Below, piece by piece: positions 29,409 to 39,900 of a stretch of 64,000 nt of DNA. The stretch is taken from the NCBI RefSeq assembly GCF_000002985.6, contig NC_003284.9:17236001-17300000 (forward strand), given 5' to 3'. The number at the start of each line of letters is the position of its first letter. Positions within the stretch are counted from its first letter, which is position 1. The translations under genes were made by a program, and so were the position numbers. Origin of the DNA: Caenorhabditis elegans. Its lineage: Eukaryota > Nematoda > Chromadorea > Rhabditida > Rhabditidae. The notes under the pieces were generated by a model. That model searched no databases. It saw only the letters and a program-made list of their open reading frames with translations, and was not told the DNA's origin.

Positions 29409-29527
29409 ATATTTAGTTAAAAATAATGATATGTAATGAAATATGCACAAGTATGCATACAATACGAAATGTATCTTTTGTATGAAATGTATGAATGGAC
29501 TTTAAAAGTGATAAATGTACTATAAAT

Positions 29528-30460
29528 TTACATACCAATATTAAGATAAATAACACCTAAATCCTTCTTTTTGATCTTCTTTTGTCTAACTAATTCATCT
29601 AAAATAGCATTGATTTTATTGTACTCTCCTTTGTTACCTGCTTGAAATGAACTCACAGATAGCTTTAAAGAGTCAATAAGAGAATTAATATTTGATGGAA
29701 TGAATGATATTGAACTTCCTTGTGTTGTATTAGTTGCATTATTTGTAGTAGTAGTCTTTGTAACAAAATAATTAACTTTAATAAATTTCCATTTTTCACT
29801 AGAATCAGAATTATATTTTTTAGTTGTTTTATCAAAACCATTGTATAATGCATTAGAACATACTAGAATTTTTTGATAGTTTGATGTATCATCTTTTTGA
29901 ATCTTATTTACATTAGGTGATTTCTTGATTAGTAACTCCATTAATCCCTCTGTTGCATCATATTCATCACTATCAATTTTAATAATATTTTGATTAAATG
30001 ATACATCTTTATTACCAATTGTATATTTTTTATCTTCTTTATTATATCTAATAGAATACCCAGCATTACTTTTATCAGAATTGTCTTGAAGATAACTCAC
30101 AATTAAATTACTCACTACTAAGTTTTGAGGGGGATTAGGTAGTATTACTGATGGCTTTTTAATTAAACTTGGTTTGTTTATTGATGGTGTTTTAGGTGGT
30201 TCTATAGATCTTTGTAGAGGAGAAGGTTTGAAATTATTAAGAGTTTCAACTATCTTATGCTTCTCATCTATTATTTCTTCTTGTAGTTTTTTATTAGATT
30301 CTAAGATAGGTTTAAACACATCTATTCTATGATCTTCTATATTTTCCAAGTCAGTACGCTCTTGTGAGTTTTTGAATTTATGCTCTCTTCTATTCTTCAA
30401 GAAACTTTGAACAATTTTATTTCGATTTTTAGGGTCATAAATTTCTACCACCGAGTGCAT
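29528..30460 (-). CDS. conserved Maverick protein with YDATEGLMELL motif, unknown
   Basis: The 310-residue protein has a charged N-terminal third with a Pro-rich linker (PKTPSINKPSLIKKPSVILP), then a conserved-looking core: YSIRYNKEDKKYTIGNKDV, YDATEGLMELLIKKSPNVN and YQKILVCSNALYNGF. This core pattern (Y-T-GL-ELL--K-P, then Y--IL---NA) recurs in Mavericks and Polintons of other animals, where its role is unknown. A Thr/Asn-rich stretch (TKTTTTNNATNTTQG) follows. The protein has no membrane segment. Capsid accessory or DNA-processing roles are both possible. Confidence 0.65.
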   Translation of the reverse strand: MHSVVEIYDPKNRNKIVQSFLKNRREHKFKNSQERTDLENIEDHRIDVFKPILESNKKLQEEIIDEKHKIVETLNNFKPSPLQRSIEPPKTPSINKPSLIKKPSVILPNPPQNLVVSNLIVSYLQDNSDKSNAGYSIRYNKEDKKYTIGNKDVSFNQNIIKIDSDEYDATEGLMELLIKKSPNVNKIQKDDTSNYQKILVCSNALYNGFDKTTKKYNSDSSEKWKFIKVNYFVTKTTTTNNATNTTQGSSISFIPSNINSLIDSLKLSVSSFQAGNKGEYNKINAILDELVRQKKIKKKDLGVIYLNIGM

Positions 30461-30552
30461 TTATTATGAAAAAATAATAAGAAACTATAAATTTTTCACT
30501 AAAACATAGAAATAATATTAAATTTTCATTATCGAAAAAGTTCTTTTAGTAA

Positions 30553-30732
30553 ATGGAGCGCCTCGAAACCCTATCAAGAGACGAGCTAAGAAAAGAAGTG
30601 TCCAAGTTGAAAGTGTTAACATGTCAACAGATGAGATCACTCAAAAAATCGGAATTATTAGAAGTTTTAAAGAAAAACTATAATAATATAAAGAATGAAC
30701 AAAAACCAGTTGTTCAAAATAAAAGAAATTAA
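30553..30732 (+). CDS. 59-residue SAP-like ORF preceding PolB
   Basis: The frame reads METs and helices of SAP type (LSRDELRKEVSKLKVLTCQQ then LKKSELLEVLKKNY). It overlaps the start of the PolB frame at 30695 in another frame. In related Mavericks such a segment is often the N-terminus of PolB, so this may be either a separate small gene or a part split off by an indel near 30715-30735. SAP-like helices bind DNA. Its codons are less AT-rich than those of its neighbours. Confidence 0.5.
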   Translation: MERLETLSRDELRKEVSKLKVLTCQQMRSLKKSELLEVLKKNYNNIKNEQKPVVQNKRN

Positions 30733-32539
30733 GAAAGAGATTCATCAACGAGAACTGAAAGGATCTGGATGGTCCTTTAACAAAATTAAAAATATGAAGA
30801 TTACACAAAATATTTTCAAACAATTTAATGCGGGAAATTATATTCCACTTCCAGAATGGATTGCTAATAAGAAGGCATGTATCAGCATCAAAAATAATGA
30901 TTATAAGTGCCTAATGTGGTGCATTCTTGCTCATCTGTTCCCCGTAGTTCAGAACGCAGAAAGAGTGAGCCATTATAAAAAATATGAAAACGAGCTCAAC
31001 TTTAAAAATATTGGTTTTCCTGTTGCAGTTAGCGACATCCCCAAGGTAGAAAAATTAAATAATATAGCAATCAATGTTTTTAGTTATGAAGGTATGACAA
31101 TTATTCCAATTCATATATCAAAAAACATGTTTAATGTTCCAGAAAATAGAATTGTTGATTTATTCTTGATTATGAATGTTGTCGACTCACACTACTGTTT
31201 AGTTAAAAATATTAAATTTTTATTAGGTAAAGGTATTAGTTCTCATGCCGGGGCAAAATATATTTTTCGATACTGTTTTAATTCATTCTGGTCCAAAACT
31301 AAATATGAAAACCATCTTGAATTATGTAGTAAAAATAAAGCTGTAGAATATAAAAAACCAAATTATGATTATATTGAATTTAAAAACTTTAAAAAATCTC
31401 AAAAAATTCCATTTACAATTTATTCAGATTTTGAATCTATAATTGAAAAGTATGACACTGCTGATTGTAGTCATAATGATTCTTGGACTCAAAATAAAGC
31501 TAAACATATTGCTTCTGCATTTTGTGCCATTGTTATAGATTATGATGGAAAAATAAAGGATGTTAAAAAATATAGAGGTGAAAATGCAGGAAAGAAATTT
31601 AATGATTATATTATTGAAAAATGTGATGAGTTGATAAATATTCCAGAAAAAGAATTTAAAGAAAATAATGTTAAAGTTGCCGATCATGATCATTTCACCG
31701 GTAAATTTAGAGGAGCTCTTTGTAATAATTGTAATCTAGCAAATAGAAAGGCAGGATTCATCCCTGTATTCTTTCATAATTTGAAGGGTTATGACTCTCA
31801 TCTAATCTTGAGTTCATTGAATAATGAAATTATTGAAAATTCTAATATAACTGTGATACCAAACAATACCGAGAAATATATTAGTTTTTCCTATAGAAAA
31901 AAGAAAAATGATGAAACCGGTCAAACATATGAAATAAGATTTTTAGATAGTTTTTCATTTATGTCATCATCATTAGATATGTTGAGTAAGAATCTAGTTG
32001 ATGATCAATTTAATATAACTAAGCAATTCTATAATGATGAGGATGAGTTCCAAATGATGAAGCGGAAAGGAATTTATCCATATGAATATATGAATAGCTT
32101 CAAGCGATATGATGAAACTGAGTTACCTACTAAAGATAAATTTTATGACGAATTAAATAATAAGCATTGTAGTGAAGACGATTATGAATATGCTAAGTTA
32201 GTTTATAAAAAGATGAACTGCAAAAATATTGGTGACTATACTGATATTTATATGCTTAACGACGTACTTATTCTTTGTGATATATTCGAGACTTTTCGTA
32301 AAACATGTATTGAATATTATAATTTGGACCCCTGTTGGTATTTTACTGCCCCCGGGCTATCGTGGGATGCGATGTTATGCAATACGGGGGTCAACTTACA
32401 AACAATCCCCAATTATGACATGTACTTATTTTTGGAAAAGGGGATTCGTGGTGGAGTGGTAAACGCAATTAAGCGTTATGCAAAGAGTAATAATAAGTAT
32501 TTAAAAACTATAATAAAGATAAAAGTAATACATATCTAA
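30695..32539 (+). pseudogene. protein-primed DNA polymerase B, N-terminal half (frame-shifted)
   Basis: The 614-codon frame carries the N-terminal PolB region typical of Mavericks: LKGSGWSF, a Cys/His region near 190-211, then the 3'-5' exonuclease motif Exo I (YSDFESI, about 243-249). DHDHFTGKFRGALCNNCN, an HNH/endonuclease VII-like element, and the Exo II region HNLKGYDSHLI follow. It continues to IRGGVVNAIKRYAKSNNKYL and then leaves frame at about 32500-32507. The palm motifs are in the next frame. The shift is a single -1 step at T_TTA_AAA, so it could be a lost A or programmed slippage. The enzyme would replicate the element from its protein-bound ends. Confidence 0.85.
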
Positions 32540-33960
32540 TGTATCTGGATGCCAACAACCTTTATGGTTGGGCTATGATTCAGAAACTTCCATATGATAA
32601 TATAAAATTTGAAATGAATAAAAATGAATTTGAAGATTTTAGAGATATATTGAAAAACTTAGAAGATCAAAAAACTGAAGTTCAAAATAGTGAAGTTCAA
32701 AATAAAGATAAAGAGGTGAATGAAATTAATAATAAAATAATACAACATTTAAAGAAAATTATAAATGCTAAAGAATTAGGGGAATTTACTCTACCTATGT
32801 TGAATGAATGTATTAAAGAAGTAATTAGTAATGATAATGAAAATAAAACTATAGAGTATCAGAATTTTGATGAAAGAGAATTGAGAAAATATATTGAAAA
32901 TTTGAATGAAATTGGTAAAGGATGTATTCTTGAAGTAGATTTAGAATATCCAAAAGATATTCATGATTTACATAATGATTTTCCATTCTATCCTCAGAAT
33001 ACTAAAGTTAATAATCAAAAAACTTGTAAATTGATGAATACTTTATTTGATAAGGAAAAATATGTGATTCATTATAAAGCTTTAATTAAAGCTCTTGATC
33101 ATGGATTAAAATTAAAGAAAGTATATAGAATCTTAACATTTGATGAAAGTAATTGGATGAAAGGATATATAATGTTAAATACAGATCTTAGAAAACAAGC
33201 GAAAAATGATTTTGAGAAGGATTTTTTCAAATTGATGAATAACTCTGTATTTGGTAAAACTATGGAAAATGTACGGAATAGAGTGGATATTAGATTGGTT
33301 ACCGATGAAGATAAAGCACGGAAAGTTATTAGAAAGCCTAACTTTAAGAATAGCACTATTATAGTAGATAATCTATTAAGTGTTGAAATGAGTAAAATCT
33401 CTATAGTTTTTGATAAGCCGATATATGTTGCTCTTAGCATATTAGATCTTAGTAAAACTATCATGTATGAATTTCACTATGATGTGATGAAAAAACATTT
33501 TGGAAATAAAATTGATTTATGCTATCAAGATACAGACTCATTTATCTATGAGGTGAAGACTGATGATATTTATGAAGATATGGGTAATATGAAAGAGCAT
33601 TTTGACTTCAGTGATTATCCTAAGAATCACCCGTTATATGATGAAAGTAATAAGAAAAAATCGGCAAATTCAAGGATGAGCTTAATTCTAAAATTATGGA
33701 TGAAGGAAAAGTCTAAAGGTCTGAAGAAGAATGTTACTAATACATTAACTATAGAAGACTTCAAGCGCTGTCTATTCCAGAATGAAATTATAAGAAAGAC
33801 ACAATATATGATCCGAGCAAAGAAGCATAAAATATATACCATTAAACAAAATAAGGTCGCTTTGAATGAGGATGATATGGATGAATTCAAAAGATATATT
33901 TGTGATAATAAATATAATACATTGGCTCATGGACATTATAAATTAAATGAAAAATCATAA
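32539..33960 (+). pseudogene. DNA polymerase B, palm domain and C-terminal half (damaged)
   Basis: The frame opens directly with motif A (YLDANNLYGWAM, residues 2-13). Motif B is KLMNNSVFGKTMENVR (231-246) and motif C is YQDTDSF (329-335), so the catalytic aspartates are present. An extra charged stretch of about 85 residues lies after motif A (about 38-122). Behind motif C the frame is wrong between about 33655 and 33705: the conserved sequence is readable in the -1 frame, then a segment that usually contains the LR-K-Y block is missing before KSKGLKKNV. This points to an A-run indel plus a deletion, and so to a non-functional polymerase. Confidence 0.85.
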
Positions 33961-34187
33961 TTCATCTTGATTATCTTCATTTTAATAGTCAAATCTAGTC
34001 CTAAAATCAATCATCAAAAAATCATTTAAATTCTTTGGAATATCATATTTCTATAAGTCAATCAGTATAGCCCTTAAAATCATTCATTAACAGCTGTATA
34101 AATTCTTTGAAAAAATTTCAATATGCAATCAATTAATATACTCTTAAAATTCAAATTATTGATACTCTTTAAATCTATCTTAAATTT
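33961..34187. other. AT-rich spacer with degenerate repeats
   Basis: Between PolB and the protease. Phrases such as TAAATTCTTTG and CTTAAAAT(C/T) recur about every 75-80 bp, a weak tandem repeat. No gene. Confidence 0.45.
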
Positions 34188-34598
34188 TTAAATTAATGCT
34201 AATATGGAATCTTTAAAATTATATTTTTCCAATAATTTTAATAATAATAGACAATAATATCCACAATGATGGGTATTAAACTTTTGTATTTGAAAAGTGG
34301 AAATTGTTATTTCATTTGAAGTATTAGATTTCAAATATTTTATAATTTCTCTAGGTGGGTCTAATCCAAATGAATCAAAATAATATAATTGGTTTTTATA
34401 AATTTTATAGCATACCCAATGAGTTCCATTATTTTGCAAAATATCTAGATTTATAATTCCTATTTCCTCTATTTGACGTTTTTCTGGTAATTGATCAATC
34501 ATATATACACCTCGAAAGTTTTTAAAATTTAAGTATTTTACTAAATTACTGATATCTGCGTTTGTGAGTGGTTGTAAATCTTTGTGTAATTCAGTCAT
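34188..34598 (-). CDS. Maverick adenain-like cysteine protease
   Basis: The 136-residue protein shows the adenain/Ulp1 triad order: GTHWVCY (His60), YYFDSFG (Asp75), Gln near 103-105 and HHCGYYCLLLL (Cys112). Proteases of this kind cut capsid precursors during particle maturation. It is shorter than adenovirus protease (about 200 residues) but within the range of Maverick proteases. All catalytic residues are present and no lesion is seen. It is the last gene before the right TIR. Confidence 0.9.
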   Translation of the reverse strand: MTELHKDLQPLTNADISNLVKYLNFKNFRGVYMIDQLPEKRQIEEIGIINLDILQNNGTHWVCYKIYKNQLYYFDSFGLDPPREIIKYLKSNTSNEITISTFQIQKFNTHHCGYYCLLLLKLLEKYNFKDSILALI

Positions 34599-34686
34599 TT
34601 AAATAAAACGAAATAATTGAAAAGAATTGAAATGAAAATGATGTGTTATTTTGTACTATCATCATACAGATTTTTTCCATCTAAAT

Positions 34687-35079
34687 TTTTTGCATATTTT
34701 TAAGAGGTAATGAGATCTCTTAGCTGCTTTTGTATGGAGTCGAACTTTTATGTTTCGTTTTCAAGACAGTCACACTACCACTTGACTATGATTGAAACTG
34801 AAAAGAACTTCTTGGGCTTGGTTAAGAGTCTTATCAGTTGGCTTGTATATGATAAAATAATTTTTTGGGGTGGTGAAAAGTAGGGGAGGTATTTTTATGT
34901 TTTAGAATTTTGAAAAAGTTGATATAGGTAAAAATGGTTACTTTTTGAGATTTTGAAAAATGAGTAAAATCTAGTTAAAGTTTTCTTTTTCTTTTAAAAA
35001 TGATGTTTTTAAAATTTTGAAAAAAGTAGGGCAAAGGAGGGCTGCTGGGCTGCACCAGGTTCACCAGTCTTATACTACT
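34687..35079 (-). repeat. Maverick right terminal inverted repeat
   Basis: Inverse of 19558-19995 with few changes, lacking the extra repeat block of the left copy. Ends TCTTATACTACT. Confidence 0.9.
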
Positions 35080-35085
35080 AACAAG
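35080..35085 (+). repeat. target site duplication, right
   Basis: Hexamer aacaag, identical to 19552-19557. Confidence 0.9.
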
Positions 35086-36428
35086 GACTAAATACATACT
35101 GGTGAACACGGGGTAAACTTTGAAAATTTGAAAATTTGGGATTATACTGGAATGATTGAAGACGTCTATATCAGTACCCGATTAACTGCAAATCTTGTTC
35201 TCAATTAAAAAAAATTGTTGTGATGTTGAAAGTATAAAGAAAAAAATTAGATCTGGAGAAATGTGGAGTTGAAAGACTTGTACCATTTGGACCGTTTGAT
35301 TTATCAATTCGTTTTTGCATAATCATTTTCACGATCCCCGCATTACACATTCAATTATCAATAAAAGTGTGAATATTTAATCTTTATTATTTCTTCCCCT
35401 TCCTTTCGAACTTACAGGCTCATCGTTTTGGAGGCAAATGACGATTTCCATGTTACGATGACAATACGGCAATCAAGCACAGCCTTCAAAATAGTTTAAT
35501 TATCAAGCTTTTTTGTTAAGATTTTCAAGTTATAGTTGACACCTAAAATCATTTCAATGACACCTAAAATAATTTGTGCGTATTTTTAAGACTAGAACTG
35601 TATTTCCAAAGCATTACATACTTGGCCAATTTTCGCCGAAACAAATTTTTCGTAAACTCGAACATTCACAAAAGCACAACCCCTCACTCTTCCTCAACCG
35701 TGCCAACTTTTTTCAATCTCGCAACATCTGCCATAAAATAACATAGATTTACTCGAGGACCCACCGTTTCCTCCGCGCCAACCATCCTGCGTCTCTCTTA
35801 ATCACACACTGTATACAGTGACTCATAAATTGCAGTCATCATCTGCGAGACGCTTATGCACGCCCCATTCGCACTGTTTGGCACTTTTTCGTTTTCTCTA
35901 TCTTTTATTATCACTGGATGGCATTTATTTATGTTCATTGGCTTATGTCAACCACTAATTTTTTTTGAAATCACAATACTCCTTTTTTTCTTCTTTTGAT
36001 AGAGATTTTTTACATATATATCGTATAGCCCTCTAATAGTCTTGCATCCATGCGACAGATTGATAATTTGTCCTTTTGAGAAGTAGTATTAAAATATATA
36101 GATTTTTAACATTTTTTTATACATTCGTAAATAGTTCACTGTCTTGCTCTATTAAAAAAATTGATAAAAGTTTTTTTTTGTTGAAATTCAAAAACTACCA
36201 TTGGAATCGCTGACAAAAATGTTGAATCACTAATTCGAGTTTCTAAAATCCACTTTTTAAGATTTGGAAATCCTTCTACATATAATCACTCATATCTGTC
36301 AATGTTGCACTCATATTTATTAATTGGCACGTAGTTAAAACATATGTTAAAGGATGACTAACGGTATTGGGAATTTTTGAGCGTTATTGGCTTTAAGTGT
36401 ACCGTAATCAACGATAAAACGTGGGATA
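35086..36428. other. no gene recognised; possible promoter-like block
   Basis: About 1.3 kb without a gene. Near 35765-35890 the base composition rises and holds CTGCGTCTCTC, a motif common in Caenorhabditis promoters, and GCGAGACGC. At 35096-35111 lies the direct repeat of 19525-19540. Confidence 0.4.
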
Positions 36429-36492
36429 AACTACCACAATTTTTAATAAAACTACCACAATTTTTAATAAAACTACCACAATTTTCAATAAA
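36429..36492 (+). repeat. 21-bp tandem repeat, three copies
   Basis: The unit is CTACCACAATTTTTAATAAAA, the last copy having one change; period 21 bp. Confidence 0.9.
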
Positions 36493-36933
36493 TTTAAATA
36501 CAAATCAACTTCCAACATCCGCGACACGGAAAAGTGGACAACATTATTTCAAATATTTTGAACAGCTAAAAAAATTTTGAGAAGATTTTGAGAAGATTAG
36601 TTTTGAAATTTGTTTGTATGAGCCCATTCTAAGTTTATACAAGTCAATATTCCTCCTTTAATTTTGCACCCTCAAGTAGTTTTAAAGTAATTAACACTTA
36701 GTCATTAGCAATTGATAAACGAAACGTGGCATAGTAAGCCATTTGTGATATTTTTAATTTATTAATATAATAAAACAGATGTAGATAAATTACCATCAAA
36801 TGTTTTAAAATCATCACCCAAAAACCACTCAACTGTTAATATCATTTTTGGACTACGATGACTTATCATTTTTCTGGCCCAAAATAACTATTGTATTTTC
36901 AGTAATTCGTCAAAAAAGTATATTGCCTTCAGA
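36493..36933. other. upstream region of the gene at 36934
   Basis: AT-rich, no gene. A TTTTCAG (about 36896-36902) precedes the start region and could be an SL acceptor. Confidence 0.4.
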
Positions 36934-39900
36934 ATGGAAAATAAAATTTTCCTCAATTTGGGTGAGCTAATTTTTTTAATGCATTTAATTGATTTTTCTG
37001 TTTAGTTGAGGTTTCTTGCACAACATATGCCCTGGTGATCGCGCTTGTGCGAACCAACACCCTGCTCGACGATCAACTTCGTCAATTGATAAAGTTTGTC
37101 GAAGACGCGAAGGAACAACGAAAAAACCAAGGTAGGGTTAATTTGACTGTTTCCAATAGAAAATACATGAAACAAAAGTATTTATATCTAAATTTTTTAG
37201 GTCAATCCACTACCGTTCGTTGCTCTCTTAGCAACATTATCATTAAATTGGCGGGAATGACCGAAATGGAGCTCGGGAACATTCTGCTCGAATGTCATCA
37301 TAACTTGGCTTACGATGTTGTAAGACGATGGAAACAAGAACACTTTATTCCACCAGAGTATGGAGGTGAGCTTTATTGTGATAGCAAGCTCTAAATTGTT
37401 GAAATGAACATTTTGAAATTGATCTGGAAAATTGAAACGAAAAATTGTGAAACGCGGTACTTGAAAAATTAATACAACTCTCACGATATATTTGACGTTC
37501 CAAATATTTCAGGCATTCCCTTTCCAACTGAAGCTGTCCTGCCTCCAGCGGCTGCCCAAGTTGAAGAAATTGCTCGCACTCCCACAGAAGACTGCACTCT
37601 GGAACCCCTCACAAAAGAGGAGATGGATGTATTAGAAGAAATCGAAAGAGAAGCCGATCACACGGATTTTACGGAGAAAGAGTGTGAAAGGGACAATTTG
37701 GCGGGCACGACCCCCAACGAGGTAAGAACAGTCAATTTTTTTGAACATACCGTATTCCCCTAATTTTTTCATGCAGTCCAACAAACCAATCGGGCATAAG
37801 TCCCCGAACCTCATAAGATTACAATTTAACTTTTGAAAAATGAAAAGAAATTATAGGTTTTTTATAATTAGTATATTAGTTGAGTCTGGTTTATTTATTA
37901 GAAATCTTTTTAATATAAATTCATTTTTCATTTGTTAAGACCTCTCGAAAATGTATTATTCTGATTGTAATTTTTTTTTTCTAATTCTTACCAAAAGGTG
38001 GAAGCCCAAAAACTGAGACTATGTTTTTGACCCAATAACAAGCAAATATCGTAATGAAACGGTCTCAAAAATTATTTTAAAAAAATATACATATGACGGT
38101 TTACAATTTTTAAGCAAAGCAAAATTACCAAAATATGTATTGGAAAAAGTGGAGATTTTTTGCTGAATTCGTACCATTTTTCAAAACTTTGAACCGTCAG
38201 TACATTTTTTTGAAAAATATTCTGAACGTTTGATTACGAATGGTAGTTTTGGGTCTAAAAATGCAAAGTATCACATTTCGGTACTCCACCTTTAGAAGAG
38301 AATTAGAAAAAACTTTACAAGCTGAATAAGAGTTTTTGAGGATCTGTAGTTCTGAAATTGTTTTGTATTTTTTGAGTCTATTTGCGAACGTACTGCAAGC
38401 TCCTATTTCTTTTCAAAAAAATGATCAGTTTTTTTTTTGACATTTCAGCAACCAACAACGAGCCACGAAATGCCTTGGCGAAGTTTCGAGTCGCTCTGTG
38501 AGTTGTTAATAAACTGAAACATCAAAATCAGCATGTTTTCAGTGTATGCCACTACACCAGAGCTGCTGGTCAAACTTGTGGAATGCAGTTCTTTCACCAA
38601 CGACCAGCTCATATATACGCTCCGCGTTGTTCAAAACGCAAGAAACGAGAAATGTAAATTATAGTCTTGTTTTCGATATTGGGATAAACTCAGTACATAT
38701 TGGCCCCCAATTTTTTTAGAAAAACGCAATGTTTATTTAAATTTTAAATTTTGTGAAAAGTACCATGAATATCTTTTCTTGGTTTAGGGATTTAATTTTT
38801 CAAAGACTGGATATTTAGAAATTATTCTAAAGCTTTGATTTGAAATTTAAATTTTAATGATATGGAATTACAGAACAAATCCAATCTGAATTCTTAACCA
38901 TAACCTCTTTTAATCTTCAGTGAGATCGCCGTCGAATTTCCCGAATGCCACTGTGGTGACTGCTCGCATCATAACTAATTTTGTTATGATGACGTTGGGC
39001 GAGTTGAATGCCGTTGGAACAATCTGTTTCAACAAATTTGTTCAACAAGGCCCAATGGACATTGTTGAAAGAAAAAAGTTGTTGGCGGAAGAATATCTTC
39101 GTCTCGCCGAAGCAGTTCGAGCCAATACGGAGCAAGCAAGAGAAGGAGCATTGCTCAACGTTTGCAGAATGGAGGCAATGTTCTCGTTGTGGTGGGAGAC
39201 TCCTTGTGTTCCAAACGTGATTCCTCGAATTGAACCAGCAATGCTGTTTCCCGTTTCATCCTCAGGACCGTCATCTTCTGAGAGAGGTGAGAATTGGGTG
39301 AAAACTTGAAATATTTGAGATTTTGTGGCATTTTGAAAAAAAAAACTATATCGTTTTCGCATGTTTGAGATCTTACTGTTATGTATTCGAGGCCGAACAA
39401 GGAGGCGAAGACGAGTAGTTTATTATTACATAACTAAGGAATGAATAAGTTAGTTCATAGAGTTCACGTTGTACGATCTTCTTAGCCACGTCGTGGGTCA
39501 ATACACGTTGATACCCAACATCTCCCCTCTTTGATGACAAATCTTCCACGAATGACTTCTTCCAGAAGAATTTAACAAAGTCTGGTACAAGGGGGCGATC
39601 CTCATATTTCATGTCAGTGGCTTGCATCTTTGAGGCTTCCTACGGACCACACGAGTGCGACCGTTTATCCATCCGGATCTTGCCAGTTCATCTATACGGT
39701 ACCTCAGTTGTTCACACTTGATGTTCCTCCAACCTTCTCCACACAGGTGCAACGCGTCCAATTCCGGAACACGTAGGCGGCTTCCCTCTTCCGAGAATTG
39801 AGGATTCCGATTCCTTCTTCTTTTTCTCGACTTCCCAGAAGTCGCTCCTGTCCACCTTGACTCCATCTGCCGAGCGCACACCATGTGCCTCTCCCCTTCT

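Larger units (their letters stand above)
19558..35079. mobile_element. Maverick/Polinton virus-like transposon, 15.5 kb
   Basis: The element begins AGTAGTATAAGACTGG and ends with the reverse complement, giving the AG...CT ends and 6-bp target duplication typical of Polintons. The 0.4-kb inverted repeats enclose an AT-rich interior with about 14 genes on both strands. The hallmark set is present: DDE integrase with chromodomain, protein-primed PolB, packaging ATPase, adenain-like protease and major capsid protein, plus a fusogen-like envelope protein as in nematode Mavericks. Genes are compact, with overlapping convergent stops and 51- and 53-bp divergent gaps. Only PolB is clearly broken. The exact target duplication and good TIR match suggest a fairly recent insertion. 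Confidence 0.95.

Noticed and set aside
31424-33890. Minus-strand frames of 60-120 codons over PolB
   Set aside because: They are antisense shadows of an AT-rich coding region; the plus-strand polymerase motifs are unmistakable.
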